Assembly: GCF_900102265.1 (NCBI RefSeq)
Contig: NZ_FNBH01000001.1
Span: forward strand, 1,116,001 to 1,180,000
From: Epilithonimonas hungarica
GTDB lineage: Bacteria; Bacteroidota; Bacteroidia; Flavobacteriales; Weeksellaceae
Reading direction: 5' to 3'
Length of the DNA stretch: 64,000 bases
The stretch's first letter is position 1. Each line of letters opens with the position of its first letter. The position numbers and the translations under genes were made by a program. This document shows, piece after piece, positions 43,299-52,503 of the stretch. The notes under the pieces are model-generated. The model searched no databases. It saw only the letters and a list, made by a program, of their open reading frames with translations, and was not told the DNA's origin.

Positions 43299-44363
43299 AT
43301 GAAGAAAACTACTACCGGATTTTTTCCCAATATTGATCCCAAAGTTTATCTAAGTTTGGGAATTCTCTTATTATTAAGTTTGATTGTGTTCTCTTTTCAA
43401 TATACACGACATATTGATTGTGAGAATGCAAAATTCATAATTCATTCGGATGAGTTTTTGACGAACCGGGTTGTGGAGTTTTATGACAATACGGAAGGTG
43501 CTAAATCATGGGAATGGGACTTCGGAGACAGTACAGTATTAGATTTCAGACAAAGAACACTTCATAAATATAAAAAGCCGGGAGATTATATTGTTAAACT
43601 GAAAATCAATGGCAATTGCGTACACGAAAAATTAATTACGATTTCCAGCATTAGTCAGCAAACAGGATATTTACCGATTATAAAAAGTCCGAATGTCGTG
43701 ACTGTTGGAGAATCAATTTCATTCGATGTGGATAAGGAAGATGGAGAATCCTGGGAGTGGAGCTTTGGAGAAAATGGGGGAACAGATGCGCTGGATAAAA
43801 ATCCATCTTACAAATTCAAATCGGTTGGGGAAAAGAAAATAACACTTATTGTAAATGGCGATGTGGAACATACCGCTGTTAAAACTATTTATGTAGCTCC
43901 GAAAACTATCAAAGCTAAGCAGAAAATCGACATAAAATCTTACGAGTTTGAGAAACCTCACGTCGCTTTTTCTCTTCCTGTAGGTAATGCGCAAAAAGAC
44001 CCATTGGTGGATATGTTACAATACATTCCGGTGTCTCCAAAATCTAAATTGAAAAAAGATTCTATTTCTGTTGAAAAGAAAGCTCCCGAAATCTCCAATG
44101 AGCAACTTCAATTATTGTTTAATCAGGTGGCAGCACAGCTCAAAACAAAAGATGATTTCAAAGATTATCTGTGTGGGAAGTATGATATTCCGGTTGTTGT
44201 TAATGATAGCAAACTAATTCCTTTCGACCAATTCTGTCAATCTATTGCCGGAAAAAAAATAAAGATCACTGCTCTTAGGGTCAATAAAGACCAAAAAAAT
44301 TGCATTCAAAATTTTAACATTCAATATAAGGTAAAGAAATATCTGATTTGGATGAAAGAGTAA
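43299..44363 (+). CDS. T6SSiii PKD-domain membrane protein
   Basis: A 354-residue protein from the ATG at 43299. It has a short cytosolic N-terminus, one membrane helix (about 16-36) and a periplasmic part. There are two PKD domains, with WEWDFGDS (about 69-76) and the variant WEWSFGENG. A basic linker and a C-terminal region of about 90 residues follow, with LCGKYDIPVVVNDSKLIPF and two Cys. It is the first gene of the T6SSiii operon, 29 bases before clpV. The envelope complex of T6SSiii is built from TssNQOPR; this protein is not any of these to my eye, and may take the place of the periplasmic part TssR. That is an inference. Confidence 0.7.
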   Translation: MKKTTTGFFPNIDPKVYLSLGILLLLSLIVFSFQYTRHIDCENAKFIIHSDEFLTNRVVEFYDNTEGAKSWEWDFGDSTVLDFRQRTLHKYKKPGDYIVKLKINGNCVHEKLITISSISQQTGYLPIIKSPNVVTVGESISFDVDKEDGESWEWSFGENGGTDALDKNPSYKFKSVGEKKITLIVNGDVEHTAVKTIYVAPKTIKAKQKIDIKSYEFEKPHVAFSLPVGNAQKDPLVDMLQYIPVSPKSKLKKDSISVEKKAPEISNEQLQLLFNQVAAQLKTKDDFKDYLCGKYDIPVVVNDSKLIPFDQFCQSIAGKKIKITALRVNKDQKNCIQNFNIQYKVKKYLIWMKE

Positions 44364-44392
44364 TAAGAACAAAAAACACAAAATAACCACAA

Positions 44393-46864
44393 ATGAACCA
44401 AGAAGAAATTACCTACAGTCAGGAGGTCACCAAGACCCTCAATATTGCACAGAAAATAGGTCGGGAAAATCTCAATGCCGCTTTTACAGGCGCACATTTG
44501 ATCAAAGCAATGCTCAACCGGGATTTGTCTCTATTAAAACATCTGGAAAATCTTGGCGTTGATGTCTTTTATCTCGAAGAATGGGCGGATGTCCGTATCG
44601 AAGAACTGCCAAAATCTCCCAACAGATATTCTTGCGAGCCAGATGAGGTTATCGATGAGATTTTCGCGGAAGCAGATCAGATAAGAGAAATTCTAGCCGA
44701 GCATGAGATATCACTTTTCGCTGTAATGACGGCAATCAGTTCGCCTGGTGTAGCTTTCAGTTTTGACCAGATGAAAACCTTTCCGGTTACAAGGAATGAA
44801 CTATTGAAAGATGTATCCTCTTTTGGAGAAGATAATATGGAAGGGACAGTAGAAATGACCAAAAAAGCAAGTAAAGGCTTTATCCAAAAATATTGTATCA
44901 ATACGAAGGATAAGATCAAGAAAAAAAACAAGAAAGAACTTCTTGTCGGAAGAGACACGGAAATCAACAAAATCACAGAGATTCTTTGCAGGTACAGCAA
45001 ACAAAATGTGTTGATTATCGGTGACCACGGTGTTGGTAAAACAGCTCTTATCGAAGGTTTCGTGCAAAAAGTTTTATTAAAACAAATTCCCGATATCCTG
45101 AGTGGGCTGGAAGTTTTTGAACTTGATATGGGAGCACTGATTGCCGGAGCTTCGTACAAAGGGGAAATCGAAGACCGCATCAAAAATATCGCTCAGGAAC
45201 TGAAAGCGATTCCAAAATCTGTTCTGATTATTGAAGAAATCCATTCTTTATTCGGAAGTCACGGTTCAGATTCCGGGATTGTAAATCTTTTGAAAAGTGA
45301 GCTTTCCAATGGTCTTACCTTGATTGTAACTTCTACTATCGAAGAATACACCAAAAAAATTGAAAAAGAACAAGGTCTTGCAGGAATGTTCGAACTTCTG
45401 AAATTAGAGGAAAGCACGGACGAAATCCATTTCAGGATGTTGAAGCAGACATTGGAAGATTATCAGATCCATCATAAAATCAGTATCGATGACCAGACCA
45501 TGAAAGAGGCTATTCGTCTTTCTCAAAGGTATATGAAGGAAAAAAGCCTGCCTGCTTCTGCCATCGATTTGATTGACCACACGATGTCCGTTTTAAAAAC
45601 CGCAGGTGAATCTTTCTTAAAGGAAAGAAATCATCTCGTGACAAGGATTATTCACCTCGAAGACAATACCGATAATTATCTCGAAGATGAGCGAAGAATG
45701 AACGCCGACTGGCTTTTGAAAGATTTGGTTGAGAAAACAAAATATCTTATTAGTACAGCCGATTCCGGCGAGGAAGAAAACGAACTTCCAGAGTTTAAAG
45801 ATACTGATGAATTGTTGAGTTTTGCCAGAATTCTCATCGAGAAAACCGAAAAGATTGCACAGGAAAAAAGAACACATATCACCGATTTCGATTTGACCTT
45901 AATTATTTCGCAAAAGACAAATATCCCGATTGGTAAACTGAAGGAAGAAGAAAAGCAGAGACTTAATGAGATGGAAGGCGTTCTTGCGAAAAGAGTTGTG
46001 GGACAAGACCACGCAATTACGATTGTTTCGGAAGCTGTTCTGGAAACACGTTCAGGATTGAGTAAAGCAGGACAACCGATTGGTTCGTTCTTTTTCCTCG
46101 GGCCAACCGGAACCGGAAAGACGGAACTTGCGAAATCTTTGGCGGAGTTTCTTTTTCAGGATGAAAATGCGATTATCCGCTTCGATATGTCGGAGTTTAA
46201 GGAAGAACATTCCGCCGCATTGCTTTATGGAGCACCTCCGGGATATGTCGGTTATGAAGAAGGTGGACTTTTGGTGAATAAAATCAGACAAAAGCCTTAT
46301 TCTATCGTTCTTTTTGATGAAATTGAAAAAGCGCACACTTCGGTTTTCGATGTCTTTCTTCAGATTATGGACGAAGGGAAATTGCACGACAGGCTGGGAA
46401 AAGAAGGTGATTTTTCTAATGCCATCATTCTTTTCACTTCAAATATCGGTTCCGAGTTTATTGTTGAATCTTTCGGAAAAGGGGAAATTCCGCAATCGTC
46501 AAAACTATTGGAAATGATGAGTCGTTTCTTTCGTCCCGAATTTTTGGGAAGGTTGACGGAGACGATTCCTTTTGCGCCAATCAGCAAAGATAATGCACTC
46601 AAAATCTTCGAAATCCATTTAAAGAAAGAACTTTTAGACTTGGCAAAAGGACTTAATATCAATTTGAATATCACTCAGGAAGCCAAAGAATTCCTTTCTA
46701 TGGAAGGTTACGACATCAAATACGGAGCAAGACCATTGAAAGGCGTGATCAGAGGAAGATTGAGAAGACCTTTAGCCAAAAAGATCGTTGCAGGAGAATT
46801 TAAAGATGGTGACGATATCGAGGTTTCCTTGAAAGAAAATGAACTGGTTTGGACGAAATTGTAG
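44393..46864 (+). CDS. clpV: T6SS sheath-recycling ATPase ClpV/TssH
   Basis: An 823-residue Clp/Hsp100 AAA+ protein. The N-domain is residues about 1-140, followed by NBD1 with Walker A GDHGVGKTAL (about 209-218) and Walker B VLIIEEIH. A middle domain (about 400-530) precedes NBD2 with GPTGTGKTELAKSL (about 569-582), VLFDEIEKAH, sensor 1 and a final D2 small domain (SMEGYDIKYGARPLK). In T6SS this hexamer disassembles contracted TssBC sheath for reuse. A general ClpB chaperone is unlikely since all neighbours are T6SS genes. Confidence 0.92.
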   Translation: MNQEEITYSQEVTKTLNIAQKIGRENLNAAFTGAHLIKAMLNRDLSLLKHLENLGVDVFYLEEWADVRIEELPKSPNRYSCEPDEVIDEIFAEADQIREILAEHEISLFAVMTAISSPGVAFSFDQMKTFPVTRNELLKDVSSFGEDNMEGTVEMTKKASKGFIQKYCINTKDKIKKKNKKELLVGRDTEINKITEILCRYSKQNVLIIGDHGVGKTALIEGFVQKVLLKQIPDILSGLEVFELDMGALIAGASYKGEIEDRIKNIAQELKAIPKSVLIIEEIHSLFGSHGSDSGIVNLLKSELSNGLTLIVTSTIEEYTKKIEKEQGLAGMFELLKLEESTDEIHFRMLKQTLEDYQIHHKISIDDQTMKEAIRLSQRYMKEKSLPASAIDLIDHTMSVLKTAGESFLKERNHLVTRIIHLEDNTDNYLEDERRMNADWLLKDLVEKTKYLISTADSGEEENELPEFKDTDELLSFARILIEKTEKIAQEKRTHITDFDLTLIISQKTNIPIGKLKEEEKQRLNEMEGVLAKRVVGQDHAITIVSEAVLETRSGLSKAGQPIGSFFFLGPTGTGKTELAKSLAEFLFQDENAIIRFDMSEFKEEHSAALLYGAPPGYVGYEEGGLLVNKIRQKPYSIVLFDEIEKAHTSVFDVFLQIMDEGKLHDRLGKEGDFSNAIILFTSNIGSEFIVESFGKGEIPQSSKLLEMMSRFFRPEFLGRLTETIPFAPISKDNALKIFEIHLKKELLDLAKGLNINLNITQEAKEFLSMEGYDIKYGARPLKGVIRGRLRRPLAKKIVAGEFKDGDDIEVSLKENELVWTKL

Positions 46865-46894
46865 GAAAGTAAGGATTTCATAAAAACACTTGAG

Positions 46895-47542
46895 ATGAAA
46901 AATTTGAATTACAATCATATTGCTTGTTGTGTGTTATTGGGTTTAGCCCTGGTTTCCTGCAACAGTAAAAAATACATCAAGGAAATTCCTTACAATTTCT
47001 CTTCTGATTCGTATGCGGATTCTGCAAACGGAACCAAAGCTAATGTTGATAAACAGTATTCCAATGTAGATGATAATATTGAGAAACTGAGCGACGATGA
47101 ACTTAGGATTAAGGAAAAATATTCCATCATAATGGAAGTGATGCCGAAGGAAGTGACCAATTACAAACTCTATTCTTACATCGACCGTTGGATTGGAACA
47201 CCCTACAAAAAGCAGTCTTTGGAAGAAAATAAGGGCGTTGACTGTTCCTATTTTGTGCAGTCTCTATATAGTGATGTTTACGGCGAAACTTTTCAGAAAA
47301 CGCCGGATGGGATTTTCCGTTCAAAAGCGATTCAGCTTTTTACAGGAAGAACTTTTTTGAAGGAAGGCGACATTTTATTCTTTAGATATGATAAAACGCA
47401 TCCGATTTCTGATGTGGGAATTTATCTTCATAACGATAGGGTTTTGGCTTGTACAGCGACCGGACTCAACATTTATGATTTCAATGATGAATATTTCCAA
47501 CTGAGATATGTTGCAGCCGGAAGATTGAAACCTAAAAATTAA
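46895..47542 (+). CDS. NlpC/P60-like lipoprotein of T6SSiii
   Basis: A 215-residue lipoprotein with a lipobox LVSC (Cys22). Residues about 92-212 have the NlpC/P60 fold pattern: YIDRWIGTPYKK, GVDCSYFVQSLY with the family Cys (117), LKEGDILFFR, then ISDVGIYLHNDRVLACT. In active enzymes the segment reads SHVGIYL and a second His follows in the next strand; here Asp173 and Ala185/Cys186 stand there, so the catalytic set is broken. A structural role in the T6SS envelope complex, at the place of the TssQ lipoprotein, is my inference. Overlaps tssG by one base (TAATG). Confidence 0.7.
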   Translation: MKNLNYNHIACCVLLGLALVSCNSKKYIKEIPYNFSSDSYADSANGTKANVDKQYSNVDDNIEKLSDDELRIKEKYSIIMEVMPKEVTNYKLYSYIDRWIGTPYKKQSLEENKGVDCSYFVQSLYSDVYGETFQKTPDGIFRSKAIQLFTGRTFLKEGDILFFRYDKTHPISDVGIYLHNDRVLACTATGLNIYDFNDEYFQLRYVAAGRLKPKN

Positions 47543-48483
47543 TGACGATGGAAAAACTCAATAACCTTGCAAAACAGATCACTTCTCTGAAACACGACAT
47601 CAGAGCCGAAGTTATCGTAAACAATCTCCTCAAAAACAAAGATATTGATGAGTTGCAATATGTAATCTCGAAACAAGGTCAATTTTCAAGAGCGTTTCGG
47701 TTTGATGTTTTGGATGCTGATGTTGCCGATTATGATTTGGATGCAACTCAAATGCTGAAGCTTGAGCTTTCAAGAGACGGTTTTTACGATATGTTGCCGG
47801 AAAATATGATTCATGTAGCGAGAAACGATGCACCGGAAAAAGATGTCGATGGAATGATTAGCGAATATCAGATTCAGAAAAAACAACAGAAAGCTGGGAG
47901 ATTATTTTTTCAACCATTTGAAAACGAAATATTCAGTTATGGTGTTGAAATAGAGAGATTCGAGCAGGATTTTTTATCTGACCTCAATGGCTTTTTGGTT
48001 CCCGAGATGTTCTATGATTTCTGGGGAATAGAAAAAGATTTACCACCACTTTTAGTTTCAAAATTTATAAGGATACTTCCTTATGCTTATAAGATAGTTG
48101 GGGATGTAGACTTAGCTTGTCAAATACTTTCTTCTTTGATTGAGGAAAAAGTTAGCATCAATAATAAAGGCTATCAGAAATACAGGGATGAAGACCAGAG
48201 CATCCGTCTGGGAGAGTCCAGATTGGGATTGGAACTTATTACAGGGAACAGTTACGATGATTATTCCAGCCATTTCAATCTTCAGATTGGACCTTTGGAA
48301 AATTCCAATTTCTCAGAATATATCCACAATGGAGCGATGAAAAGGTTTGTTGACCTATTTTATGAATATTTTTTCCCGATTGAGGTAGAGATAGAAACAT
48401 CCATTTTACTTTCTCAGGAAAAAGAACACTTTGAATTTACCGAACAACAAAACTCAATATTAGGCTATAACACAAGAATATGA
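47542..48483 (+). CDS. tssG: T6SS baseplate protein TssG
   Basis: A 313-residue cytosolic protein recognised as the Bacteroidota TssG: LELSRDGFYDMLPENMIH and QSIRLGESRLGLELITGNSYDD are family-like segments. TssG joins TssE, TssF and TssK in the baseplate wedge. The start (MTMEK) overlaps the stop of the lipoprotein gene by one base and the stop overlaps tssN by four bases, so the genes are tightly coupled. Confidence 0.82.
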   Translation: MTMEKLNNLAKQITSLKHDIRAEVIVNNLLKNKDIDELQYVISKQGQFSRAFRFDVLDADVADYDLDATQMLKLELSRDGFYDMLPENMIHVARNDAPEKDVDGMISEYQIQKKQQKAGRLFFQPFENEIFSYGVEIERFEQDFLSDLNGFLVPEMFYDFWGIEKDLPPLLVSKFIRILPYAYKIVGDVDLACQILSSLIEEKVSINNKGYQKYRDEDQSIRLGESRLGLELITGNSYDDYSSHFNLQIGPLENSNFSEYIHNGAMKRFVDLFYEYFFPIEVEIETSILLSQEKEHFEFTEQQNSILGYNTRI

Positions 48484-49451
48484 CACAATTGAAGAAATAT
48501 TTCATTAATCTATTTGAACCGAAAATACTGGCGGCTGTTATTATTTTTCTGGCTTTCTGTATTATTCTCACAATGATTTTTGCTCAGAAAGTTCCGGAGT
48601 TTAAGCAGAAATATAAAGGGAAATTTTACACCTATCTTTTTTCCGTGGCTTTCATTTATTCCATCATTGCATTTTTGGGATTCAATAAGCTTTTCCAGGA
48701 TAATAATCTGTACGAATTTGTCTTTTATCAGATCTGTTCGCTGGTCATTGGAATTCTGCATTGCTCGATGTACCGTACCTATTTTCAAAAATTCGGACAA
48801 AAGAATAACGGCACCGAATATCTTTTTGCATTGGTTACAATAATGTATTCAGCGATTCCTTTTATTGTGATTTTCACATTTTTGAATGGGATTGATTTTT
48901 CATTTCTGATGTTGGGACATTTTATCGTTTTCTTTATCCCGACATTTCTGAATGACACTTTTAACAAAGCAATGTCGATTCCTCCAAAGATTTACAAGAC
49001 ATGGCAGTTTCCGGAAAATTACAAAGAATTAGCAGGTGTGAGCGATGAGGAAATGAGAGATCTGGTGGTATTCACTTTCCTGATGGACAAAGACCGTCAT
49101 GCTAAAAAGTACAGTGTTTATCGTGCAAAAGGACCAACAAGAGTGGATTTCGGAAGGCTATTCTACAACTTCGTTATCGATTATAATGAAAGACACACCG
49201 AAGACCAGATCGAAGTAGAAGGGCCAAACGGACTTTACAGCTGGGTTTTCTTTTTACAGCCAAAATGGTACGAATCCACTAAATACATCGACCCCGATTA
49301 TACCCTTTATATGAACGGAATAGAAGAAAACAGTGTGATTTTCTGTATGCGTTCTGATGAGTTAAAGATTGCTCAAAATAAGGAAGGCAATGAAGTTCCT
49401 GACTTTGAATATAACAAAGAAAAAGACGATGAAAGAGTATTAACTGAATAA
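48480..49451 (+). CDS. tssN: T6SSiii membrane protein TssN
   Basis: A 323-residue protein with five hydrophobic helices in residues about 15-160 and a soluble cytosolic C-terminal half holding ELAGVSDEEMRDLVVFTFLM and FGRLFYNFVIDYNERH. This is the pattern of TssN, the inner membrane protein which in Bacteroides fragilis connects the Bacteroidota envelope complex TssNQOPR to the baseplate. It takes the functional place of TssL and TssM of proteobacterial systems. It overlaps tssG by four bases and precedes tssK by 12. Confidence 0.85.
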   Translation: MTQLKKYFINLFEPKILAAVIIFLAFCIILTMIFAQKVPEFKQKYKGKFYTYLFSVAFIYSIIAFLGFNKLFQDNNLYEFVFYQICSLVIGILHCSMYRTYFQKFGQKNNGTEYLFALVTIMYSAIPFIVIFTFLNGIDFSFLMLGHFIVFFIPTFLNDTFNKAMSIPPKIYKTWQFPENYKELAGVSDEEMRDLVVFTFLMDKDRHAKKYSVYRAKGPTRVDFGRLFYNFVIDYNERHTEDQIEVEGPNGLYSWVFFLQPKWYESTKYIDPDYTLYMNGIEENSVIFCMRSDELKIAQNKEGNEVPDFEYNKEKDDERVLTE

Positions 49452-49463
49452 TAAAAACATACA

Positions 49464-50624
49464 ATGATAGAAAAACTAAACCACTTCCCCGTAAACTGGA
49501 TAGACGGGATGAAAATTAATAAGAACCATTTCGCAGATGTTCAGGATTTTGTGAGCGATTCTGTAAGAGATTCTGTTGGGATTCATACTTCTATGATCAA
49601 TTACGGGCTTTTGCCTGTAAACGACTCCATAAAACTAAGTCTGATCATAGATAATCACAAGCTGCTCAGAATAAAAGTAGAAGAATGTCATGCCATCACA
49701 CCAAGTGGGGCAAGGATTGATATTGGTAATGGAAGTTCAGAATCCATCAATCTGTCCATCCCTTATCCGGAAGCTGCTTATGAGATAAAGGATAACGAAA
49801 GTGTAGTATTGATGGCCTGTCTTTCCGTAAATCCTTTTAAAAGAACACCTTTTGGAGAGCCGGATCCGGAAGAAAATCCGCCAAGATATCCCTACACCCA
49901 ACCGGAATATTCTCTGAACCTGGTTCCGGAAAGAGAGCTTAAGAACACTTTAAGTTTCGGAACCAGCTATCTTACTATCGGAAAGGTATTGGTCAATGCC
50001 GGAGAATCAAGAATTGATGAAGATTATATTCCGCCTTGTGTGAGTGTTTCAAGCTCTAAGAAATTGCAGGACCTTTATGTGGAAATTGATAGGTTTTATG
50101 GACAGATCGAATTGTACGCTGTGCAGATCGAGCAAAAGATCCATGTAAAAAAGCAGAACAATTCTTTAGCCGTGATCATGGGATTGATGGCTGATAAAAC
50201 GCTTAATTATCTTGGTCAGGAAATCAACAGATTCAGATGGCTTTCGCCACACACGCCTCCGGCCAATATGCTGCTGTCTGTGGTTGCTTTAGCAAGGATA
50301 TTGAAAAATTTTATCGATGCCCGTTCCGGAGCAGGAAAAGAAGAACTACTGAATTATTTCGCCGAGTGGTGCAACGTAAGCCAGGGAAGTTTCGAAACGA
50401 TCTTTACAGAAACGATCAACACAGATTACAACCATGATCAGATAGATGTGGCGATCTCTAAAGTCAAAACTTTTATGAAGACCCTTGAGGAGCTTTACTC
50501 AGTTCTTAACAGGTTGGATTATATCGGTAAAAAACGCGATGGAAGTATCTTCGTTTCAGAAAATACCGACGACAGGGATACTGTGTTGCATGCTAAACGA
50601 AGCCGAACATTCCTTGCAGATTAA
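49464..50624 (+). CDS. tssK: T6SS baseplate protein TssK
   Basis: A 386-residue cytosolic protein; HFPVNWIDGMKINKNHFADVQDFV at the N-terminus is the TssK hallmark (proteobacterial TssK has VVWSEGMFLRPQHFQ in the same place). The middle and C-terminal helical parts match the family length. TssK trimers link the baseplate wedges to the membrane complex, here presumably through TssN. Start ATG at 49464. Confidence 0.88.
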   Translation: MIEKLNHFPVNWIDGMKINKNHFADVQDFVSDSVRDSVGIHTSMINYGLLPVNDSIKLSLIIDNHKLLRIKVEECHAITPSGARIDIGNGSSESINLSIPYPEAAYEIKDNESVVLMACLSVNPFKRTPFGEPDPEENPPRYPYTQPEYSLNLVPERELKNTLSFGTSYLTIGKVLVNAGESRIDEDYIPPCVSVSSSKKLQDLYVEIDRFYGQIELYAVQIEQKIHVKKQNNSLAVIMGLMADKTLNYLGQEINRFRWLSPHTPPANMLLSVVALARILKNFIDARSGAGKEELLNYFAEWCNVSQGSFETIFTETINTDYNHDQIDVAISKVKTFMKTLEELYSVLNRLDYIGKKRDGSIFVSENTDDRDTVLHAKRSRTFLAD

Positions 50625-50703
50625 AAATCAACGATAATTTATAAATGATAATTGATGGCATCGTTCATCATTTATCGATCATCAATAATACTTATTAAAA
50701 TAT

Positions 50704-51216
50704 ATGGAAGTCCTTAATAGAAGAGAACGATCAAGAGCTTTTTCCTTTTTTATCTTGTTTTTCGTAATAACCGTCATCGTATTGCTGGTTGCCGTGTTTT
50801 TCAATGCCTATTTTCCTTTCAAAGAAAACAGTTTGCTGAAAACGGAAAATGCCAAAATGAAAAGAGAAATGGAAACTCAGGATAAGTTTTCTTTCCAGTT
50901 GGAGAAAGTGAAGTCTGCAGTAGATTCGATAGGTGTTCCCGGACAAAATGATTTCTTTAATGAAAAATTATCACTATCCATTCTTGCTGATATGTACAAA
51001 CAGCTTCCGAAAGATACGCTGAAGAATAAAGTGATGTACAACAACACCATTATGACGTTTAAGGATCTTGTAGATGCTAAAAAGCAGATCAAACAATTAT
51101 CCGGAAATCAAATGACAATGGATAGTTTGAGTACGATCAACAAGACCTTGAAAGAAGAGTACGACAAGATAAAAACAGACCTGGATGTTTGCCGCCAATT
51201 GTATCAGGCTCAATAA
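50704..51216 (+). CDS. tssO: T6SSiii envelope protein TssO
   Basis: A 170-residue protein with a short basic N-terminus, one membrane helix (about 14-34) and a long periplasmic coiled coil (about 40-165). The pattern and order match TssO, one of the five Bacteroidota-specific envelope components. The stop overlaps the tssP start by one base (TAATG). Confidence 0.85.
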   Translation: MEVLNRRERSRAFSFFILFFVITVIVLLVAVFFNAYFPFKENSLLKTENAKMKREMETQDKFSFQLEKVKSAVDSIGVPGQNDFFNEKLSLSILADMYKQLPKDTLKNKVMYNNTIMTFKDLVDAKKQIKQLSGNQMTMDSLSTINKTLKEEYDKIKTDLDVCRQLYQAQ

Positions 51217-51812
51217 TGGAGAAAATGAAAAATTCAATATTCATTCTTTTTATTGTCCTTTTAGGAATTTCCCGTGCAAATGCTCAGGAGAAAGCCGTTT
51301 CAGATAATACAGAATTACTCTATGCAAGCGCTGATTGCGGGATTGTTCAGACCAAACAGAAATTGGATAAAAAGCAATTTGCAAGCACACCACCTTTGTA
51401 TCTGAGAGTTAATAATAGCGACTATGTTTATGCGACATTGCAACTCGGGAAGAGAAAAAATAAAGTCTTTATGTACATCCAGATTTTAGATAAAAATGTA
51501 TGTGTGAAAAAAGATAAGGTTTTAGACGTCTTTTTTAAAACAGGAGAAGTGGTCACTTATAAGAATAATTTTTCTCTGAACTGTGATGGTTTTTTTGCCA
51601 AACAACTTACCAGAAAAGAATTTGCCAAATTGAGACTGAATGATATCAGCGTGATCAAATTATATACCTATAAAAAGAACTATGAATTATATGTAAGCGA
51701 AGTTCAAAATATGGATATCGATAATCAGCTGGATTGCTTATCTGCATATAAGATTAAGAAAACCGACGAAGTAAAAATCAAAAAGAAGAAAAAAAATGAG
51801 CCCGCTTCCTGA
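51216..51812 (+). CDS. tssP: T6SSiii periplasmic protein TssP
   Basis: A 198-residue protein from the ATG at 51216 with a signal peptide (about 1-23, ending RANAQ). The mature part is beta-rich with two Cys near the start and middle (SADCGIVQTK, LNCDGFF) and ends in a Lys-rich tail (KIKKKKKNEPAS). The position directly after tssO and the features match TssP of the envelope complex. The Lys-rich tail is encoded where the next gene begins: the overlap is 17 bases. Confidence 0.8.
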   Translation: MEKMKNSIFILFIVLLGISRANAQEKAVSDNTELLYASADCGIVQTKQKLDKKQFASTPPLYLRVNNSDYVYATLQLGKRKNKVFMYIQILDKNVCVKKDKVLDVFFKTGEVVTYKNNFSLNCDGFFAKQLTRKEFAKLRLNDISVIKLYTYKKNYELYVSEVQNMDIDNQLDCLSAYKIKKTDEVKIKKKKKNEPAS

Positions 51813-52485
51813 ACTTGATCTTAACCTTGGTATGTCCAAAAACTCTTCATCGGCAGATGAAAGAGAAGAAATCATAGTACGGACTGATTCAGGACTTCGT
51901 AAACATACTATTTCTATGATTATTTCAGATCAGGAAGTAGGAAAGGTTCATTTGAAAATAAATAATAAAGAAGTAGAAATACCTACTTATAAATTGACGA
52001 TTACTGATGATAAAACCAATGGAACAGAAGCTTATCAAGTAACACGAGATGTGCTGAGTCTTACAAAAACGACTACGAAGAAGAGCTTTTTATCCTTCTT
52101 GGGCATCAAACGTTTTGATAAAACTTCGTACCTGTATGAGAATATTGCTTTTGAGCCACTTTTGGAAAGCATTGAAAAATTTGATATTTCCCGACATAGA
52201 AAGCTGTCGCATGATCAGTTGACCTACCAGTTGTCAGGACATGGACAAAATGTAATGCTCTACTCTGGAAATATTAATGAATTTGAAAAACCACAAGACG
52301 TATCACAATACTTTACGATCATTGATAATAATGATGGCAGAAGTTTTATCGGAGATATCCTGTACCGGGAAAAATTTCTGAAACTGACCCCGAAAGTAGA
52401 ATTACAAATCATCAGAAGAAACAAAGTGGTGAAGAATTTTGAATATGATGATAAAGGTAATATCGAGAAGTTGATCTATTTGTAG
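51796..52485 (+). CDS. Unassigned T6SSiii locus protein
   Basis: A 229-residue soluble protein without signal peptide or membrane helix; starts MSPLPELDLNLGMSKNSS. The N-terminal 40 residues are polar and probably flexible. The rest is mixed alpha/beta, with EVEIPTYKLTITDD, FLSFLGIKRFDKTSYLYENIAFEPLLESIEKFDISRHRKLS and a C-terminal YDDKGNIEKLIYL. I do not recognise a family. It starts inside the end of tssP and is 18 bases before tssE, so it is locked in the operon. A cytosolic baseplate accessory or regulator is possible; a toxin is less likely since no immunity-type gene follows. Confidence 0.75.
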   Translation: MSPLPELDLNLGMSKNSSSADEREEIIVRTDSGLRKHTISMIISDQEVGKVHLKINNKEVEIPTYKLTITDDKTNGTEAYQVTRDVLSLTKTTTKKSFLSFLGIKRFDKTSYLYENIAFEPLLESIEKFDISRHRKLSHDQLTYQLSGHGQNVMLYSGNINEFEKPQDVSQYFTIIDNNDGRSFIGDILYREKFLKLTPKVELQIIRRNKVVKNFEYDDKGNIEKLIYL

Positions 52486-52503
52486 ACTAAAATTAAAAAT
52501 ACA

